Part shown: in pieces, positions 1-11,368 of the stretch
How positions within the stretch are numbered: position 1 is the stretch's first letter
Layout of the letters: each line of letters opens with the position of its first letter
Source of the DNA: Clytia hemisphaerica
Taxonomy: Eukaryota > Cnidaria > Hydrozoa > Leptothecata > Clytiidae
Assembly (NCBI GenBank): GCA_902728285.1
Contig: CACVBU010000758.1
Coordinates: 1,178,001 to 1,242,000 of the forward strand
DNA: 64,000 nt
Direction of reading: 5' to 3'
The notes under the pieces: generated by a model
Seen by the model: the letters and a program-made list of their open reading frames with translations, nothing else
Database searches by the model: none
Told to the model about the DNA's origin: nothing
Translations under genes and position numbers: made by a program

Positions 1-17
1 TTCTGGAGGACGTCAAT

Positions 18-2154
18 TTAAAGGAATAGTGTATTGCTACAGTTGAACTCGACAGCAAAGAAACTCGCTCATGTTTTTCCCGCAAAAAGTAAAACTACCC
101 GAGTGAGTATTTCCCGTCAAGGGCGCGAGAAAACCGAACGAGATTCTAGTCTTGCTCAAAAAACGAGCTAGAAGAAAATGGCGACTGGAAAATCTTTATT
201 GAGAAAAACTGTAATGTTTACGAGATCTTTATTGATCATTTTGTGGCTGAGCAGTGTTAATATTAACTGAAATAGGTCATATTATTATTGAACTATCATT
301 ATGGAAAGTTTCAAAGCATATTTTTCAGTGATGCTCGAGATTCGGCTGGATATGATTTTTAATGTGAAACTTTTAAGTGTCAAGCAAATAGGTAAAGCAC
401 CAAAATCATAAAGTGTTTTTATTCAACTATCTTTGTGCAAAGTTTCAATGTTTATTTTTCTATGATGCTGAAGATACAAGAAGATATTTAATATCAAGAT
501 TGAATTCTTTTGCTAACCAATTTATACAGAACTATCTCTTCTCTTGCTTTCAGTTAAATAACAATGTAGTCAATTTTGAACACTCAAGAGGAGAAAGAGA
601 TTTCTATTTTCTCTCGAAAGTGTGCATATGGATCTGAGAAGTGAAATGAAACTCATCAACAAGACAAGAAAGACTTGTTCATCTCTCGAAAGTGTGCATA
701 ATATATGGATCTGAGAAGTGAATGAAACTCATCAAGACAAGAAAGTCTTGTTCAAAGAAGATTTTCATGGTTCGTACTTCAAAATATGGGACATTTTTGT
801 TCATCCAATGACTTGAAAAATCAACTCTGGAGACTGTAGTCTACATAACTTCAGAATACTTCGATAGAATCATGGAACGCGGATATTATTTTCTCGATAA
901 AAGCACTGTATCATGTCATGAGATTTTGCACGAACCAAATAAAATGAAGCGAAAAGTAACTCTACGATGAACGAAAAACTCTGGTTCTGAGCATCATATT
1001 GTACTGATTTGGAATTTTATGAAATAATGTTGAGGAAGTAGCAGTAGGACACATTGATTTGATTAAATTTAAAATCCTGTAACTATCATTGAAAATTAAG
1101 ATCAAACCATCGATCAAGGGACTTTGTCTTCTTGTGCTTCTGGCATGGTTCGACTCTGAAGCTACATATCTCTGCATCCTTTTTGAAAGTCCTCGTACAT
1201 GCTATGATTTGGGAACAGTTGAACATATTTTTCATGTACCAGTTTGTTTCGTTATGGATGGACATAGCTGCATTTTTTACAGTGGTATGGATATGCTGCT
1301 GTAAGAAGAACTGTTTACATTCTATTTACGTTGTTAACTTGAGTGAATGTGGAATATTGTGACTGGTGTTGTATGAAGTGACGATAAATACATAAAACTC
1401 AATGATAAAATTTTAAGATATTAAAACATTTTCTGCTAAAAAAAGGAAGTATTTTTTCACCAACAGTTTTGATAAAATTTTATTTTCTAGGTAACTTTTT
1501 TCCCTATGAAGTGCTACTGTGTGAAAAACTCTGAGGGTGCTTTAATTGAGAATTTTTTTTTGAAGGGAAAGAAATATTTTGGAAGGCAACTTCAAAGAGG
1601 AGGTCATATTATTATTCAAATACTTTTGCATCACTCTTGATAAAAGTGAAGCCATAAAGAATTTGTAAATACTTATATAGTTTTCAAAATCCAAATGTAT
1701 ATACAGGAATTTTGTAATGTGATGTTATTATTTTCAAAAAATGTTTTATGCATTATTTACTATTTGTTATTTTGTTCATCTGCTCTTGATGAAACACAAA
1801 GAACACAGGAAAACAAAAAAGAACTGTTTATATCTTCTCATCTCACAATCTCTTTGTGTATAGAAAAACTCATGTGTAGTATTTACATTTGTGAATCAAT
1901 TTTGGCATAGCAAAACAAAAAATTTCCTTCATATAAGTATGATACAAGACAGAAGAAATTACACGAAAGATTTTTCATTCCCCTCCCAACTTTTTTATGT
2001 CGCAAAGTATTTTTCGGTTTGTTTACATTACGAAAACGAAAGTGAAATCCCGTTCGACCAATCAAATTGTAAACTTTTATCGCGCTCGACCAATCAAATT
2101 CCAGACACGTGACCATAATATTTTGATTTGCGTAGCAATACACTATTCCTTTAA
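18..2154. mobile_element. Non-autonomous DNA transposon with TTAA target duplications
   Basis: A 19-bp perfect inverted pair, AGGAATAGTGTATTGCTAC at 22-40 and its complement at 2132-2150, is flanked on each side by TTAA (18-21 and 2151-2154). TTAA duplication is the hallmark of piggyBac-type elements, also seen in Kolobok. I see no transposase reading frame inside; the longest frames are short and unlike known proteins. The end sequence is not the canonical CCC start of piggyBac, so the superfamily is an inference. The interior near the right end holds two copies of a CGACCAATCAAATT motif (about 2048-2100). Confidence 0.6.
611..753. repeat. Two-copy tandem duplication, about 72 bp
   Basis: A block starting CTCTCGAAAGTGTGCAT at 611 recurs at 683 with small indels. 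Both copies include the words ATGGATCTGAGAAGTG and GACAAGAAAG. It lies inside the TTAA-flanked element. Confidence 0.75.
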
Positions 2155-2307
2155 ATCTGAAATTTTAAAAAGAGGTCTCAAAAAAGTCATAGAAATGCGA
2201 ATTGAGTTTTAATTGGATAGTATTCCATTTACTTAAGCCTTCAAAGTTAGTAAGAAATTCGAAAAAGGTGATGAATTTCCAAACGATGGAAATTTCACTT
2301 TTGCGGA

Positions 2308-2415
2308 AAATTACAAAATCTAGGAGGGAAATTACAAAAGCTAGGAGGAAAATTGCAAAAGCTAGGAGGGAAATTACAAGTTCACAGGAAATTACAAGTT
2401 CACAGGAAATTACAA
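2308..2415 (+). repeat. Short tandem repeat ahead of the DIRS Gag-like frame
   Basis: Units of 21 bp (AAATTACAAAAGCTAGGAGG type, three or four copies) are followed by 18-bp units (AAATTACAAGTTCACAGG type). In one frame this reads as repeated basic EITKARR-like words. It may belong to the leader of the DIRS element. Confidence 0.7.
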
Positions 2416-2455
2416 ATTAACGTAAGCAAAAACGTCAATCGAATTTCAATCAACC

Positions 2456-4003
2456 ATGAGATTAATGGAGGAACGACGTCGAAGGGGAGAGATAGAGCTT
2501 GACCACATTTTTGAGAGTGTTCAGAGTCGGATCTTGCAAGTAATGGGTCCATTGGCAAAGGTTTGGTTTATCTTGGAAGAAGTTTTTCAAACCAAGTCCT
2601 TTGAAGAAGTGGACATGGCAGAACTCCTGGATTACATTGACAGTACCATCCTGTTAACCGGTCAGGCTTTCAACTCTGTTTCTCATCGGAGAAGATTGAA
2701 TATTCTCAAAGCAGTTGGCACTGAGAACACTAAAGCAAAAGCCACTTTGAAGGAACATTGTGAGTTATTGAATGGTTCAGATAAGGAACTGTTTGGTGAA
2801 ACCTTCAGAAAGCATGCTATCGAAATTGCAAAAGCCAAGAAGAAGTCGAGAGAGGTTTACGAAGATAAAGACCCTCGCAGAGGCTCGAGTCGTGGAAACA
2901 GACGGCCCAATCATGGGGGCCCCTCATTTAGGAAGTTTCAAAATGGGGGGCGAAGCTACGAGGACAACTCCGAGACTTCATCAACATCAAATTCAAGACC
3001 ATCAAGTAGAAGATTTGGTTGGTCAGGACGACGAGGTGCATCCAACTATCAGAATAATAAATTCAAACGATTCAACAAGGCTCCATGTCAAGGAACAAAC
3101 ATCGGTAAGAGCCACTCACTTGTTAAAAAGGAGGGCATCTTTCACCAATATGGCTTCAGAAAATTTTCCAGAAATATTTCCACTAACCCAGCTAAAAAGG
3201 GTACATCCAATGATTCGAAAACTGTTCCCAAAACACCTAGTAGGGAATTTCCCTTTTGCAGGAAGGTTAAAAAAATATGTTGTCACTCAATGGGAAAAAT
3301 TAACAAGCAACCCAGAAATTTTGAATTGGGTCAAAGGTTTAAAATAAAAATAGACTTCTTAGAACAACCTTTTCAAAGAAAACTTCCTCATCAGGCAAAA
3401 ATGTCCAAGGAGGAGAAGGATCTAGTGGATCTAGAGGTGGAAGCCATGTTAAAGAAAGGTGCAATCCGAAAAGTTCAGGATCAGAAGGGTCAACTCTTGA
3501 GCAATATTTTCTTAGTGACCAAGAAAACGGGGGGCAACAAACCTGTCATAAATTTGAAACATCTGAATGCCTTCATCCCCTACCTTCACTTCAAAATGGA
3601 GGGTTTACATTTGCTAAAAGATCTGTTGAAAGAGGGAGATTATTTATGCAAGATCGATTTGAAGGACGCTTATTACAGCGTCCCTCTTCACCACAGTCAG
3701 AGAAAATACATTCAGTTTCGTTGGGAAGGGCAGCTATACGAGTTCTTATGCCTATGCTTTGGCCTGGGACCTGCCCCACGAATTTTTACAAAATTGCTGA
3801 AAATTCCAATAGCTCTTTTGAGGAGGATAAATATCAGGCTCGTCATATATCTAGACGACATCCTTTTGATGGCACAATCCATTTCAGAATTGGAAATGGC
3901 AAGAGATACTCTGATTTTTCTCTTTCAACACCTGGGATTTGTCATAAACTTGAAGAAATCTGTTCTAACCCCATGTCAAAAGACAGAATTTTTGAGAAAT
4001 TAG
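2456..4003 (+). pseudogene. DIRS Gag-like region and reverse transcriptase
   Basis: One 515-residue open frame. The first 160 or so residues are Gag-like with no enzymatic motif, followed by an R/G/N-rich stretch. The last 180 are a DIRS reverse transcriptase with IDLKDAYYSVPLH, FGLGPAP and the catalytic YLDDIL block. The linker normally preceding the RT (FAGRLKKYVVTQWEKL, then ILNWVKGLK) is read in the next frame around 3255-3347, so a frame change occurs near 3340. This is either the normal gag/pol overlap of DIRS elements or an indel. The frame ends just after KTEFLRN, where the family continues into the RNase H connection. About 15 codons appear to be missing there, with a shift of frame. 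Confidence 0.8.
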
Positions 4004-4004
4004 A

Positions 4005-4922
4005 CAATCTCAAACAGAAATGTTACAAGCTGATCGAACATCCTCAAACTACTCTAGGGGAAATGGCCAGTCTCTTGGGCCATCTTTGCTCAACAGCTCA
4101 AGCTGTTCTTCCAGCTTTTCTTCAGATGCGATATCTTCAGCATCAGTACATCCGGATGACCAAACTGAGTCAGGATCCACAGTTTTCATATGCTCTGAAC
4201 GAAAACAGTGTGCAGGAGCTGGAATGGTGGATGAACAATCTACAACTTTACAATGGGAGGTCCCTGTTGAAACCCTCCAGAAAAATAGTAATCTTCAGCA
4301 TCAGTACATCCGGATGACCAAACTGAGTCAGGATCCACAGTTTTCATATGCTCTGAACGAAAACAGTGTGCAGGAGCTGGAATGGTGGATGAACAATCTA
4401 CAACTTTACAATGGGAGGTCCCTGTTGAAACCCTCCAGAAAAATAGTAATCCAGACGGATGCCTCAAAGAAGGGTTGGGGCGCTTTTTTTCAGAACCAGA
4501 GGACAGGGGGGCACTGGACTCTTCTAGAGAGTGGGAGACACATAAATGTGCTCGAACTGAAGGCCATTCACCTCGCCTCGTTAACTTATCACAAAATGTT
4601 CACATTGAAGAATGCACACTTTCAAACGGACAACATGTCAGCCCTAGCATACCTTGTGAAGATGGGGGGGACAAGGAACCAGGAGATGGTTTCATTGTCC
4701 AAAGAGATATGGGAGTTAGCACTGAACCAAGGGTTCACGATTACAGCAAAATACCTCCCGGGGATTTACAACTTTGTATCAGACTGGGAATCCAGAAATT
4801 TCCACGATTCCAGCGAATGGCAACTAGACAAGAGAGTTTTTCAAAAAATTTGTCAGGGTCTAGGGATCCCAGCATTAGATCTTTTTGCATCAAGGGCCTG
4901 CACCAGCTTCAGCTCTACGTAG
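4005..4922 (+). pseudogene. DIRS RNase H domain, frame-broken
   Basis: The connection segment (EKLDNLKQKCYKLIEHPQTT) is in frame 1 from about 4000, but after a 158-bp tandem duplication the RNase H continues in frame 3. The blocks IQTDASKKGWGAFF, LELKAI, QTDNMSALAYL and DWESRNF give the acidic active-site residues of a DIRS RNase H. It ends LDLFASRA, the usual DIRS pol junction, then hits a stop after another frame change near 4900. It is not translatable as one protein. Confidence 0.8.
4133..4448 (+). repeat. 158-bp tandem duplication inside the RNase H region
   Basis: The segment 4133-4290 is repeated at 4291-4448 almost without change, so the event looks recent. Since 158 is not a multiple of three, it shifts the frame and creates a stop (FSISTSG*). 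Confidence 0.9.
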
Positions 4923-5376
4923 CTTGGAAACCAGATCCAATGAGTCAGGCAGTAGATGCATTCCAATTGAATTGGAAAGACCGAGGGCTAACATATGCAT
5001 TCCAACCGTTTTGTCTCATAGGGAGAACACTGACAAAGCTGAAGTCAGAACAGGCAACTCAAATTTTGGTGACCCCACATTGGCCAGCAAACGTAGCGTA
5101 GTTTGCGTAGCAAACCCTATTCTAATAAGCCCAAGGCCGTTTTTGTTGGCAAACCCTCAGGGGCAAGAACATCCTTTGGTAGAGAACCAAACGTTGAGTC
5201 TAGTGGCATGGAAAGTGTCAGGAAAGGCCTTCTTGCAGAGGGCATATCAACAAGGGCTTCAGACCTTATCATCAAGACCAGGCGAGATGGTACTGGAGCT
5301 AATTATGAATCGGCCTGAGGCAAATGGGTTCGCTGGTGTGGTGAAAGAAAGGCTAATCCCAATGAATGTGATCTAA
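4860..5376 (+). pseudogene. DIRS pol C-terminal region
   Basis: The frame reading VAWKPDPMSQAVDAFQLNW and then LIGRTLTKLKSE matches the region DIRS elements carry after LDLFASR. It is followed in another frame by HPLVENQTLSLVAWKVSGKA, the usual pol end. Frame changes occur near 4900 and 5100. A short repetitive word (GCGTAGTTTGCGTAGC) at 5094-5110 marks the second break. Confidence 0.65.
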
Positions 5377-6192
5377 ACTTAGTGTTGGATTATTTAGCAA
5401 GCTTGCATGAGAAGGGTATGAATATAGAACGATAAACTGTCATAGATCCGCTATTTCTGCCTATCATGGGAAGGTTGATGGTTTTGATGTTGGAAAACAT
5501 CCTAAGGTTTGTTCCCTCTTGACAGGAGTTTTCAATCAGAGGCCCCCTAAGCCTAGGTATCTTTTTGTCTGGGATGTGGACCAAATGTTAGGTTATCTGG
5601 AAAGTCTACCTGAGAATGAGACTTTGTCAGACCAGCTATTGAACCTGAAGTTAACAGCACTCTTGTTTTTGACTTCATCTGGACGGTGTCATGAAATTTG
5701 TTATTTGGACATTAGATATAAGGTGAAGACATCAAACTCATTCAAGTTTTACTTCAGTAAAGTCACTAAGTCTTGGATACAGGGAAAACCTCCTCCTGTC
5801 TTAGAGTTTAAGGCATTTTCTAGCATGAAAAGGATGTGTGTGGTTTCTTGCTTATCAGATTATCTGGAGAGGACTAAGGAATGGAGAGGAGATGGACAGA
5901 AAAACCAACTTCTACTCAGTCATTTGAAATCAAATCTTCCACCATTTCAAATTGGGTGAAGAAAGTGCTGAGCCTCTCTGGGATTGATGTCTCTAAATAT
6001 AAAGCCCACTCTTGCATGTCTGCATCAACTTCAAAAGCCAAAGTTTTGGGCTTGTCAATGAAAGATATTTTAAAACGAGGACAGTGGTCAAATAAGTCAA
6101 CTTGGCAAAGATTCTATAATAAGGAGATAGAGGAGGAACCCCGACTGGATATCATTTTTGAAGGGAGGTATAAGGCTTTGAACCAAGGCTGA
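5310..6192 (+). pseudogene. DIRS tyrosine recombinase, inactivated
   Basis: The N-terminal part is spread over frames (KWVRWCGERKANPNECDLN, then LDYLASLHEKGMNIER), with a TGA in place of TGG near 5318 and a break near 5430. It continues as GVFNQRPPKPRY and DVDQMLGYLESLP. The first catalytic Arg is present (SSGRCHEICYLDIRY). After a one-base break near 5930 the C-terminal part follows (WVKKVLSLSGIDVSKY, KRGQWSNKSTWQRFY). The HxxR motif, normally HSTR in DIRS, reads HSCM here, so the second catalytic Arg is Met. The catalytic Tyr in WQRFYNK is kept. In life this enzyme joins the circular cDNA to the target. Confidence 0.82.
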
Positions 6193-6202
6193 TGGAGGTC
6201 TG

Positions 6203-6712
6203 GGTTCCAAGGTTATAGAGATTAGTCTCGATATTCCAATCTTAAATCGACGGAGATTTTATGAAATAAAATTATGTAAGGGCGCGAAGCACCCGAAATA
6301 TAATTAAGATTTTATGAATAAAATCGAAGTACGATTTGAGATTGTCCCACCCTCCAGCCCCAAAAACATGCGTTGATTTTGCATTTTATTTTCATTTTAT
6401 TATTGCTGATTCTTTTTCTTATTCTACAGGAAGCAGATGAAGACGCACTCTCAATTGACATATTGAAGGTTTATTGTCTCAGAAATATATTCCACTGAAT
6501 GTTATTCTTTTTAACCTACATGTCTCTTTATTGTCTCAATATCTAGAGGTTTTGTTTTGATCCTTTTTCTTGTCCGAGTGATTCTCTTTCAGTCTGAAAT
6601 CCAAGGTTACACGCGATTAGTCTCGATTATCCAATCTTAAATCGTACTTCGGTTTCATTTATAAAATCGTAATTATATTTCAGGTGCTTCGCGCCCTTAC
6701 ATAATTAGCTAA
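6203..6712. repeat. DIRS 3' terminal inverted and internal complementary repeats
   Basis: The block 6203-6248 (CCAAGGTTATAGAGATTAG..., ending CCAATCTTAAATCG) recurs directly at 6598-6645. The block 6278-6338 (GGGCGCGAAGCACCCGAAA within it) recurs inverted at about 6641-6702. Mixed direct and inverted blocks after the recombinase are expected where the 3' terminal repeat sits next to the internal complementary region of a DIRS element. Confidence 0.7.
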
Positions 6713-6827
6713 TTATAACTGTTAAACAAAATTTTAGCCATGGTAATTTTCAAAACCCTGCCTTTCCAATTAGGCGTTAATAATTGGCTGGAATCATTTT
6801 TTCTGCATAAATACTTGATTAGTATAT

Positions 6828-6958
6828 GTAATCACATGATAACGAGTGCAATTCAAATATAATTGCACAAGTGATTTTTTTGTTATTAATTTCCCGAAAA
6901 TTCAAAACAAAAAAATCACGAGTGCAATTTTCGAATTGTACAGTTAATATGTGATTAC
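6828..6958. repeat. 131-bp imperfect hairpin (fold-back MITE remnant)
   Basis: GTAATCACAT at 6828 pairs with ATGTGATTAC ending at 6958. The inner arms (GTGCAATT..., then CAAGTGATTTTTTTGTT) also pair across a short loop. No target duplication is evident. Confidence 0.65.
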
Positions 6959-7076
6959 GAGTTAATCGCACAATGGCTTTCACTACTTTTTCCCAGTTAG
7001 GAAAGTAAATTACAGAAATTACACTGAGAGTTTTATATTTTTCTCTTTTCTTTATGTCTTTCTTTTATTGTTGTTT

Positions 7077-7621
7077 CAGGGTGGGGGGGGGGGGTCCGTA
7101 GTAATAGTAAAATCTCAGACATAATGACGTTTACTACGGTGGTGGTGTGACGAAAAATCGAAAAAAACTTTTACTACCCAGGGTAGTTAAACTGGTAAAA
7201 TTAGCAAATTTTAGCTATACTTTTGTAATTTTCTTAATTTTTTGGATGACTTTTCCGAAAAAATCTGAAAATCTTTATAATTTGAAGAAATTTTCTGTTG
7301 GAAAGTTGTTTGCTGCAAACAAAAAATTCTCAAAACTTTTTGTCAATATAAAAAAGACTTTAATTCTAAGGGCAAAACATTAATCTTTGCACTAAGTGAC
7401 AAATGTGTCACAGAAATAATCATTTATTAGCTTTTTTTGTAAAATCAGTCCGAAAAGCAACCAAAAAATAGGTGGTCTCCATGACAAATTGTCCCAAAAA
7501 CTTTTACTACCAGGGTAGTAAAATACCTCTTCCAAGAGTCTGGGTGGTGGTATGTAAAAATTCGTAAAAATCCTTTTACTGCTCATATATGTCTGAGATT
7601 TTACTACCGACCCCCCCCCTG
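7077..7621. mobile_element. hAT-like MITE with poly-G ends
   Basis: The element begins CAGGGTGGGGGG and ends CCCCCCCCCTG. Inside the G/C runs the arms pair again (TAGTAAAATCTCAGACAT near 7103 with ATGTCTGAGATTTTACTA near 7590). GTTGTTT directly abuts both ends (7070-7076 and 7622-7628), a 7-bp direct repeat. CAGGG/CCCTG ends suggest hAT, whose duplications are usually 8 bp. The palindromic word ACTACC(C)AGGGTAGT occurs at both ends of the interior. Confidence 0.65.
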
Positions 7622-7877
7622 GTTGTTTATAGATTTTCTTTCTCACAAAATAAATTTCGAATGCAATTATAACGTTCGATGCAAAAAATGTAAGAAAAAA
7701 CATTAAAATCAATTTTATAAACATTGGCGCGGCATTGGAGAGTGTGATTAACGATTAATTGCTCTCTTTAAGGCGTGCCAAATAAGAAAAAATAACCAAT
7801 CGTGCGATTAGTTGTATAAGTGTAATAAAGATAAAGAGCACTCAGGATGGACAAAACATGTAATTCCACTTTCTTAC

Positions 7878-9042
7878 CTTTAGGCATTTCCAAAGAAGGT
7901 GCATTCTTTCCCCAAGCATACTTGATCATTTGCATTCCACTCTTACAGACTGGAGCCATTTCTCTACATCCCCTGTTTAATATAAACAAAAATAAAAAAT
8001 ATTATGATCTGATATTTCGGAAATCCATTTTAAAAATCAAACCAACGGACGTATGAATGAATAGGGCTTAATTCATAGGACCTCCAGGTATGTCAAAAAA
8101 GGAAGGCTTGTCAGTTCTCTCTTACCAAACTTTGTCTTTTTGAAATGGTTCGTCACAACTGAACAGTAACATATGATGTGCAACTTTCATATCTGCTAAT
8201 GGTTCGAATTTTGCTGAAAGATAATGAAAAGAGTATCAAGAATATCAAGTGTTTTTCATAAAACAGCCTAGATTCTGAGGAGAAAGTCAAAATAAAAAGA
8301 AAGAACTGTATCCCTGTAACACTTTTGAAAGACAAAGATATAATTTGAAGTTTGAAAAAATTGGATAAAGTGGATAATAACATGCCAATATACTAACTGA
8401 TGTACTGGTCATCATCCGACATCTTTTGCGCATAACATAAATAGGTATCAGGCTAAACAAAAAAAACACAAAATACATCGATAAAATAGCTACTGAATTT
8501 TAAATTTTGAGCAATGCGATAATTAAAAAATTTGGCAATACATCACACAAGTTTAAGCAAGAATGACAGTATGAAAAATAAATGATTACACATAGAAATA
8601 TTTTGAATTTTCTTGAAATTAGTAAGAGAAGAGATAGACAACAATTATGTTTACTTACCTTTTGTGGAGAAACCCCTGGCATCAGCAGTTTATGTTTTTC
8701 TACATCTGGCTTTTTAATATTGGACTTTTCTTGAGCTGACGGTATGTGTTGTTGTTCAACAACTGATGCAGCATGGTGTAATCCATTTTCCTCTTTTCGT
8801 GCTTCAAGTATGTCTGACAAAATATTCATAAATTTGTTTCTGGTACTACTGAAGTCGTTTCTTTTTTGTGTGTAGTCATTGTTGTATCGTTGGTAATCAT
8901 AGTCATAGGAATCCTGTCTGCTATCACGAAATCTTTCTTGATTTATAAGATTTGCTAAATAGTCTCTATTACTGTCATCCAAATAGTATCGGCAATTTGT
9001 TGAAACAACAAATAAAAGTAACAGGAGGCAAGAATGCCTCAT
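7878..9042 (-). CDS. PHM: Peptidylglycine alpha-hydroxylating monooxygenase, 5' part (4 exons)
   Basis: This copper- and ascorbate-dependent enzyme of secretory vesicles hydroxylates the alpha carbon of C-terminal glycine, the first step of neuropeptide amidation. Coding exons on the minus strand are 8659-9042, 8398-8452, 8126-8213 and 7878-7972, all with GT-AG borders and agreeing phases. Residues 1-17 form a signal peptide (MRHSCLLLLL start). A D/Y/R/N-rich propeptide-like stretch follows. The catalytic core starts at LLMPGVSPQK (119-128, LDIRMPGV in vertebrates), then PDTYLCYAQKMSDDDQYI. The copper-binding His pair is in AHHMLLFSCDEP (159-160), and the MIKYAWGKNAPSLEMPKG block follows. Exon 4 ends in an open donor. 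The second copper site (HTHHLGK block) is not in the window, so the gene should continue past the left edge. An AG acceptor at 9080-9081 implies a 5' UTR intron. Whether this is PHM alone or bifunctional PAM cannot be told. Confidence 0.9.
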
Positions 9043-9558
9043 TTTTTGTTGTAAACTCTTTCTATTTAATTCTACTTTTCTGAAAGATAATAATGATCAG
9101 TTATGGATGGTTATGGAGTTACATAAAAAGAGAAAATTTGAAATAAATAAGTGAGGTTATTCATAATTTCATTAAAAAAAAAAATCAATATGATTGAAAC
9201 ATTTACTATATCCTGAGTAGGGAATGGATCCAATTCATTACAAATAGGACTGAGCAAGAAAGGAGTTCCAGCTGTTCTTGAATTAGATTTCATAAAGGGT
9301 AAACTAATCAAAGCAATAATGACTGGATTCCCAAAGGTGCTTAGTCTAAGATTTAGATCTTCCAGCCCCTCCCTTATTGTATTTTTTCAAAAGAGCCTAT
9401 TTTTGGGTATTTTCATCACATTGGGCGCATTCCATAAAATTTCCATACATGGGTGGACGAACCTTTTCAAGTCAAAAAGCATTTCTTGGAAATGTGTGGA
9501 TATCTCCTGGAAAATGACAAAATTTGGGAAAAAACCCTCAGAAAATTTTCTTTTCATA

Positions 9559-10110
9559 CCTTAAAGTGACAGTGGACAAGAACTAAAATCGATCTTTACT
9601 CTTTTATCCTTTGGAAATTTGAAAAACACTCTTTTAGACCCTTTGGAAATTCTGTTAAAATACCTCCTTGAAATGTTTGTACGGATATCCTGTATGTTGA
9701 AAGGTGAAAAAGAATGCGGCTATTATATTTTGATTTTTTCTGACATGTTTCGGACATGTTTCGAAAGTTGACCACCCTCTCCCCCCTTGTACGCTCTCGT
9801 ACGCTTTGGCATCACCCCCCTTTCGCGTACGTACGCTTTTGAAATGACCCCCTCCCCTCAAAGTCTATACAAAGGTAAATTAGGAGATTTTGAGAAAAAT
9901 TAAAATAAGTTCAACTTCTGTTTGTCTTTGTTGATGATATACAGTAATCAGAAATTTCGTCATATTGAAAAAATGTCAAAGCGTACGTACCTTTCTACCT
10001 GACCTCTCCCTCCCCCTCGTACGCTTTTGGTAGTACCCTCGTACGCTTTTGGTAGTACCCTCCCCCTCCCCCTCAGAGCGTACGTACTTTTTGAATGGTC
10101 CCCAATCCTT
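9559..10110. repeat. G/C-run repeats with GTACGTACGC words
   Basis: CGTACGTACGCTTTTGAAAT next to CCCCCTCCCC (about 9825-9856), a tandem CTCGTACGCTTTTGGTAGTAC near 10015-10060, and GAGCGTACGTAC running into GGTCCCC near 10075-10105 look like decayed ends of a MITE family. A related, more complete copy is at 44081-44222. No gene is seen here. Confidence 0.5.
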
Positions 10111-11368
10111 TAATAAATAAATAAATTTAAGAATACAGTCTACCTTGTTTACAAAGGAACATTTGGCAAGTTCCTGTATGCAGCCGTAATCAAAATAATC
10201 ATAACAACACTCATTAAAAAATAGCCTTCGTGTCTTTTCTCACTTTTTTTACTAGCCTAGACGATGTAGCAAACAAAGTAAGTATAAGCACACTGTGCTT
10301 TTAATTGGCACAAAGTCTTTTTCACGTCGGAAATTTTTTTTCAAACTTTCAGCAATGATTGACTGTTATAATGAAAATTATCCAGCGCATTATTTATCTT
10401 CTTACCTTCTTCATCTTCATTGAAGCACTCAAGGTTTACTGAAGTTAAGCACATAGAAATTCTTATAATTATTGATATTCACTTTAAAATAACGTTCGTT
10501 TTGCGCTGAGGTGGAGTGCGTGGTGTAACTTGTGCGGCAACTAACTTATGTTGGAGGATCATATTGGGCGTTTTGGCGATGCCACCCTCGAAGCAGCGGG
10601 CGCCGCTGTCTTTCCACAACTTTTTCCACCATTTTAGATGGCCTTAACAATAGATCCAAAAGGGCACCATAATATTGGAAGATAATTTGTTTTGGTCTCC
10701 AGCTTTGGGAAGTAGCAATGTTTTTGGTTGTTTTCAATGGGAAATAGTAAAAAACTTAAGTTTACAAGTGTCATTTAGTGTCGGGCCACGTGATTATTAT
10801 TTTCTTGAGAGCGGTCCGAACATGGCCCGCACAGACCGGAAAGTTTCTAAGATCCTATGTGTAATTTGAGGACTTCATGTTTTATATATTTTAATCTATT
10901 GTTTAGCAATTGATGTTGAAAATCTTCATTGATATCATTACTGTAATTTAACTATTTATTTTTAATGTTCAATGTTTTGAGAGTCTAAATACCCAAAGGT
11001 TTTTTGTTTTCAATGGATAAAAGTGGTAAAATGGCAACTTTCTTTACACTGAAGGTTCAGGCCGATGTGGTTTTATTTTTTTATGGTCCGAACATGGCCT
11101 GAACATGCCTGAACATGTTCGGGCCATGCTGTGGGTTGTGTTATCTGAAATGCTAGTTTGGATTAGAAAATGTTTGCTACCGCAATTTAATTGCGGTATA
11201 AACAGATAATTGACGTTGAATCTACCAGAATTGCGGTAGATAAAAATCCTAAACTTTCTTCAAATTTTTTTTGTGTTACATAGGGTTACAGACTGGCTTA
11301 TAAATAAAAAATGCATAAATAGATTTTTATTTCCGTAGATGAAATTCTCCAAATGAATAAATCATCTT
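10111..11368. other. Non-coding stretch with small palindromes
   Basis: I see no convincing gene. Features are a G/C-richer patch at 10495-10660, a word family around GGTCCGAACATGGCC (10812 and 11086) including the palindromic run CATGGCCTGAACATG...CATGTTCGGGCCATG (11094-11129), and a near-perfect palindrome TACCGCAATTTAATTGCGGT at 11179. The G/C-richer patch lies upstream of the PHM gene and could hold its promoter, which is only a guess. Confidence 0.35.

Larger units (their letters stand above)
2200..6712 (+). mobile_element. DIRS-like tyrosine-recombinase retrotransposon, decayed
   Basis: In order on the plus strand are a Gag-like region, a reverse transcriptase with YLDD, an RNase H with QTDAS, ELKAI and DWESR blocks, a C-terminal pol region, and a tyrosine recombinase. 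This order, and the lack of an integrase or LTR direct repeats, is diagnostic of DIRS elements. The 3' end carries the inverted and internal complementary repeats typical of the group (6203-6712). No matching 5' terminal repeat was found, so the left boundary is approximate and the element may be 5'-truncated. Several frameshifts, an internal duplication and a lost catalytic residue make it non-functional. Confidence 0.88.

Noticed and set aside
1089-1910. Open frames of about 70 codons inside the TTAA element as a transposase
   Set aside because: No DDE-type motif or similarity to piggyBac transposases. Lengths fit chance.
10546-10737. 63-codon minus-strand frame in a G/C-richer patch
   Set aside because: No family recognised and no splice partner. 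It could be a 5' UTR of PHM but this cannot be supported.
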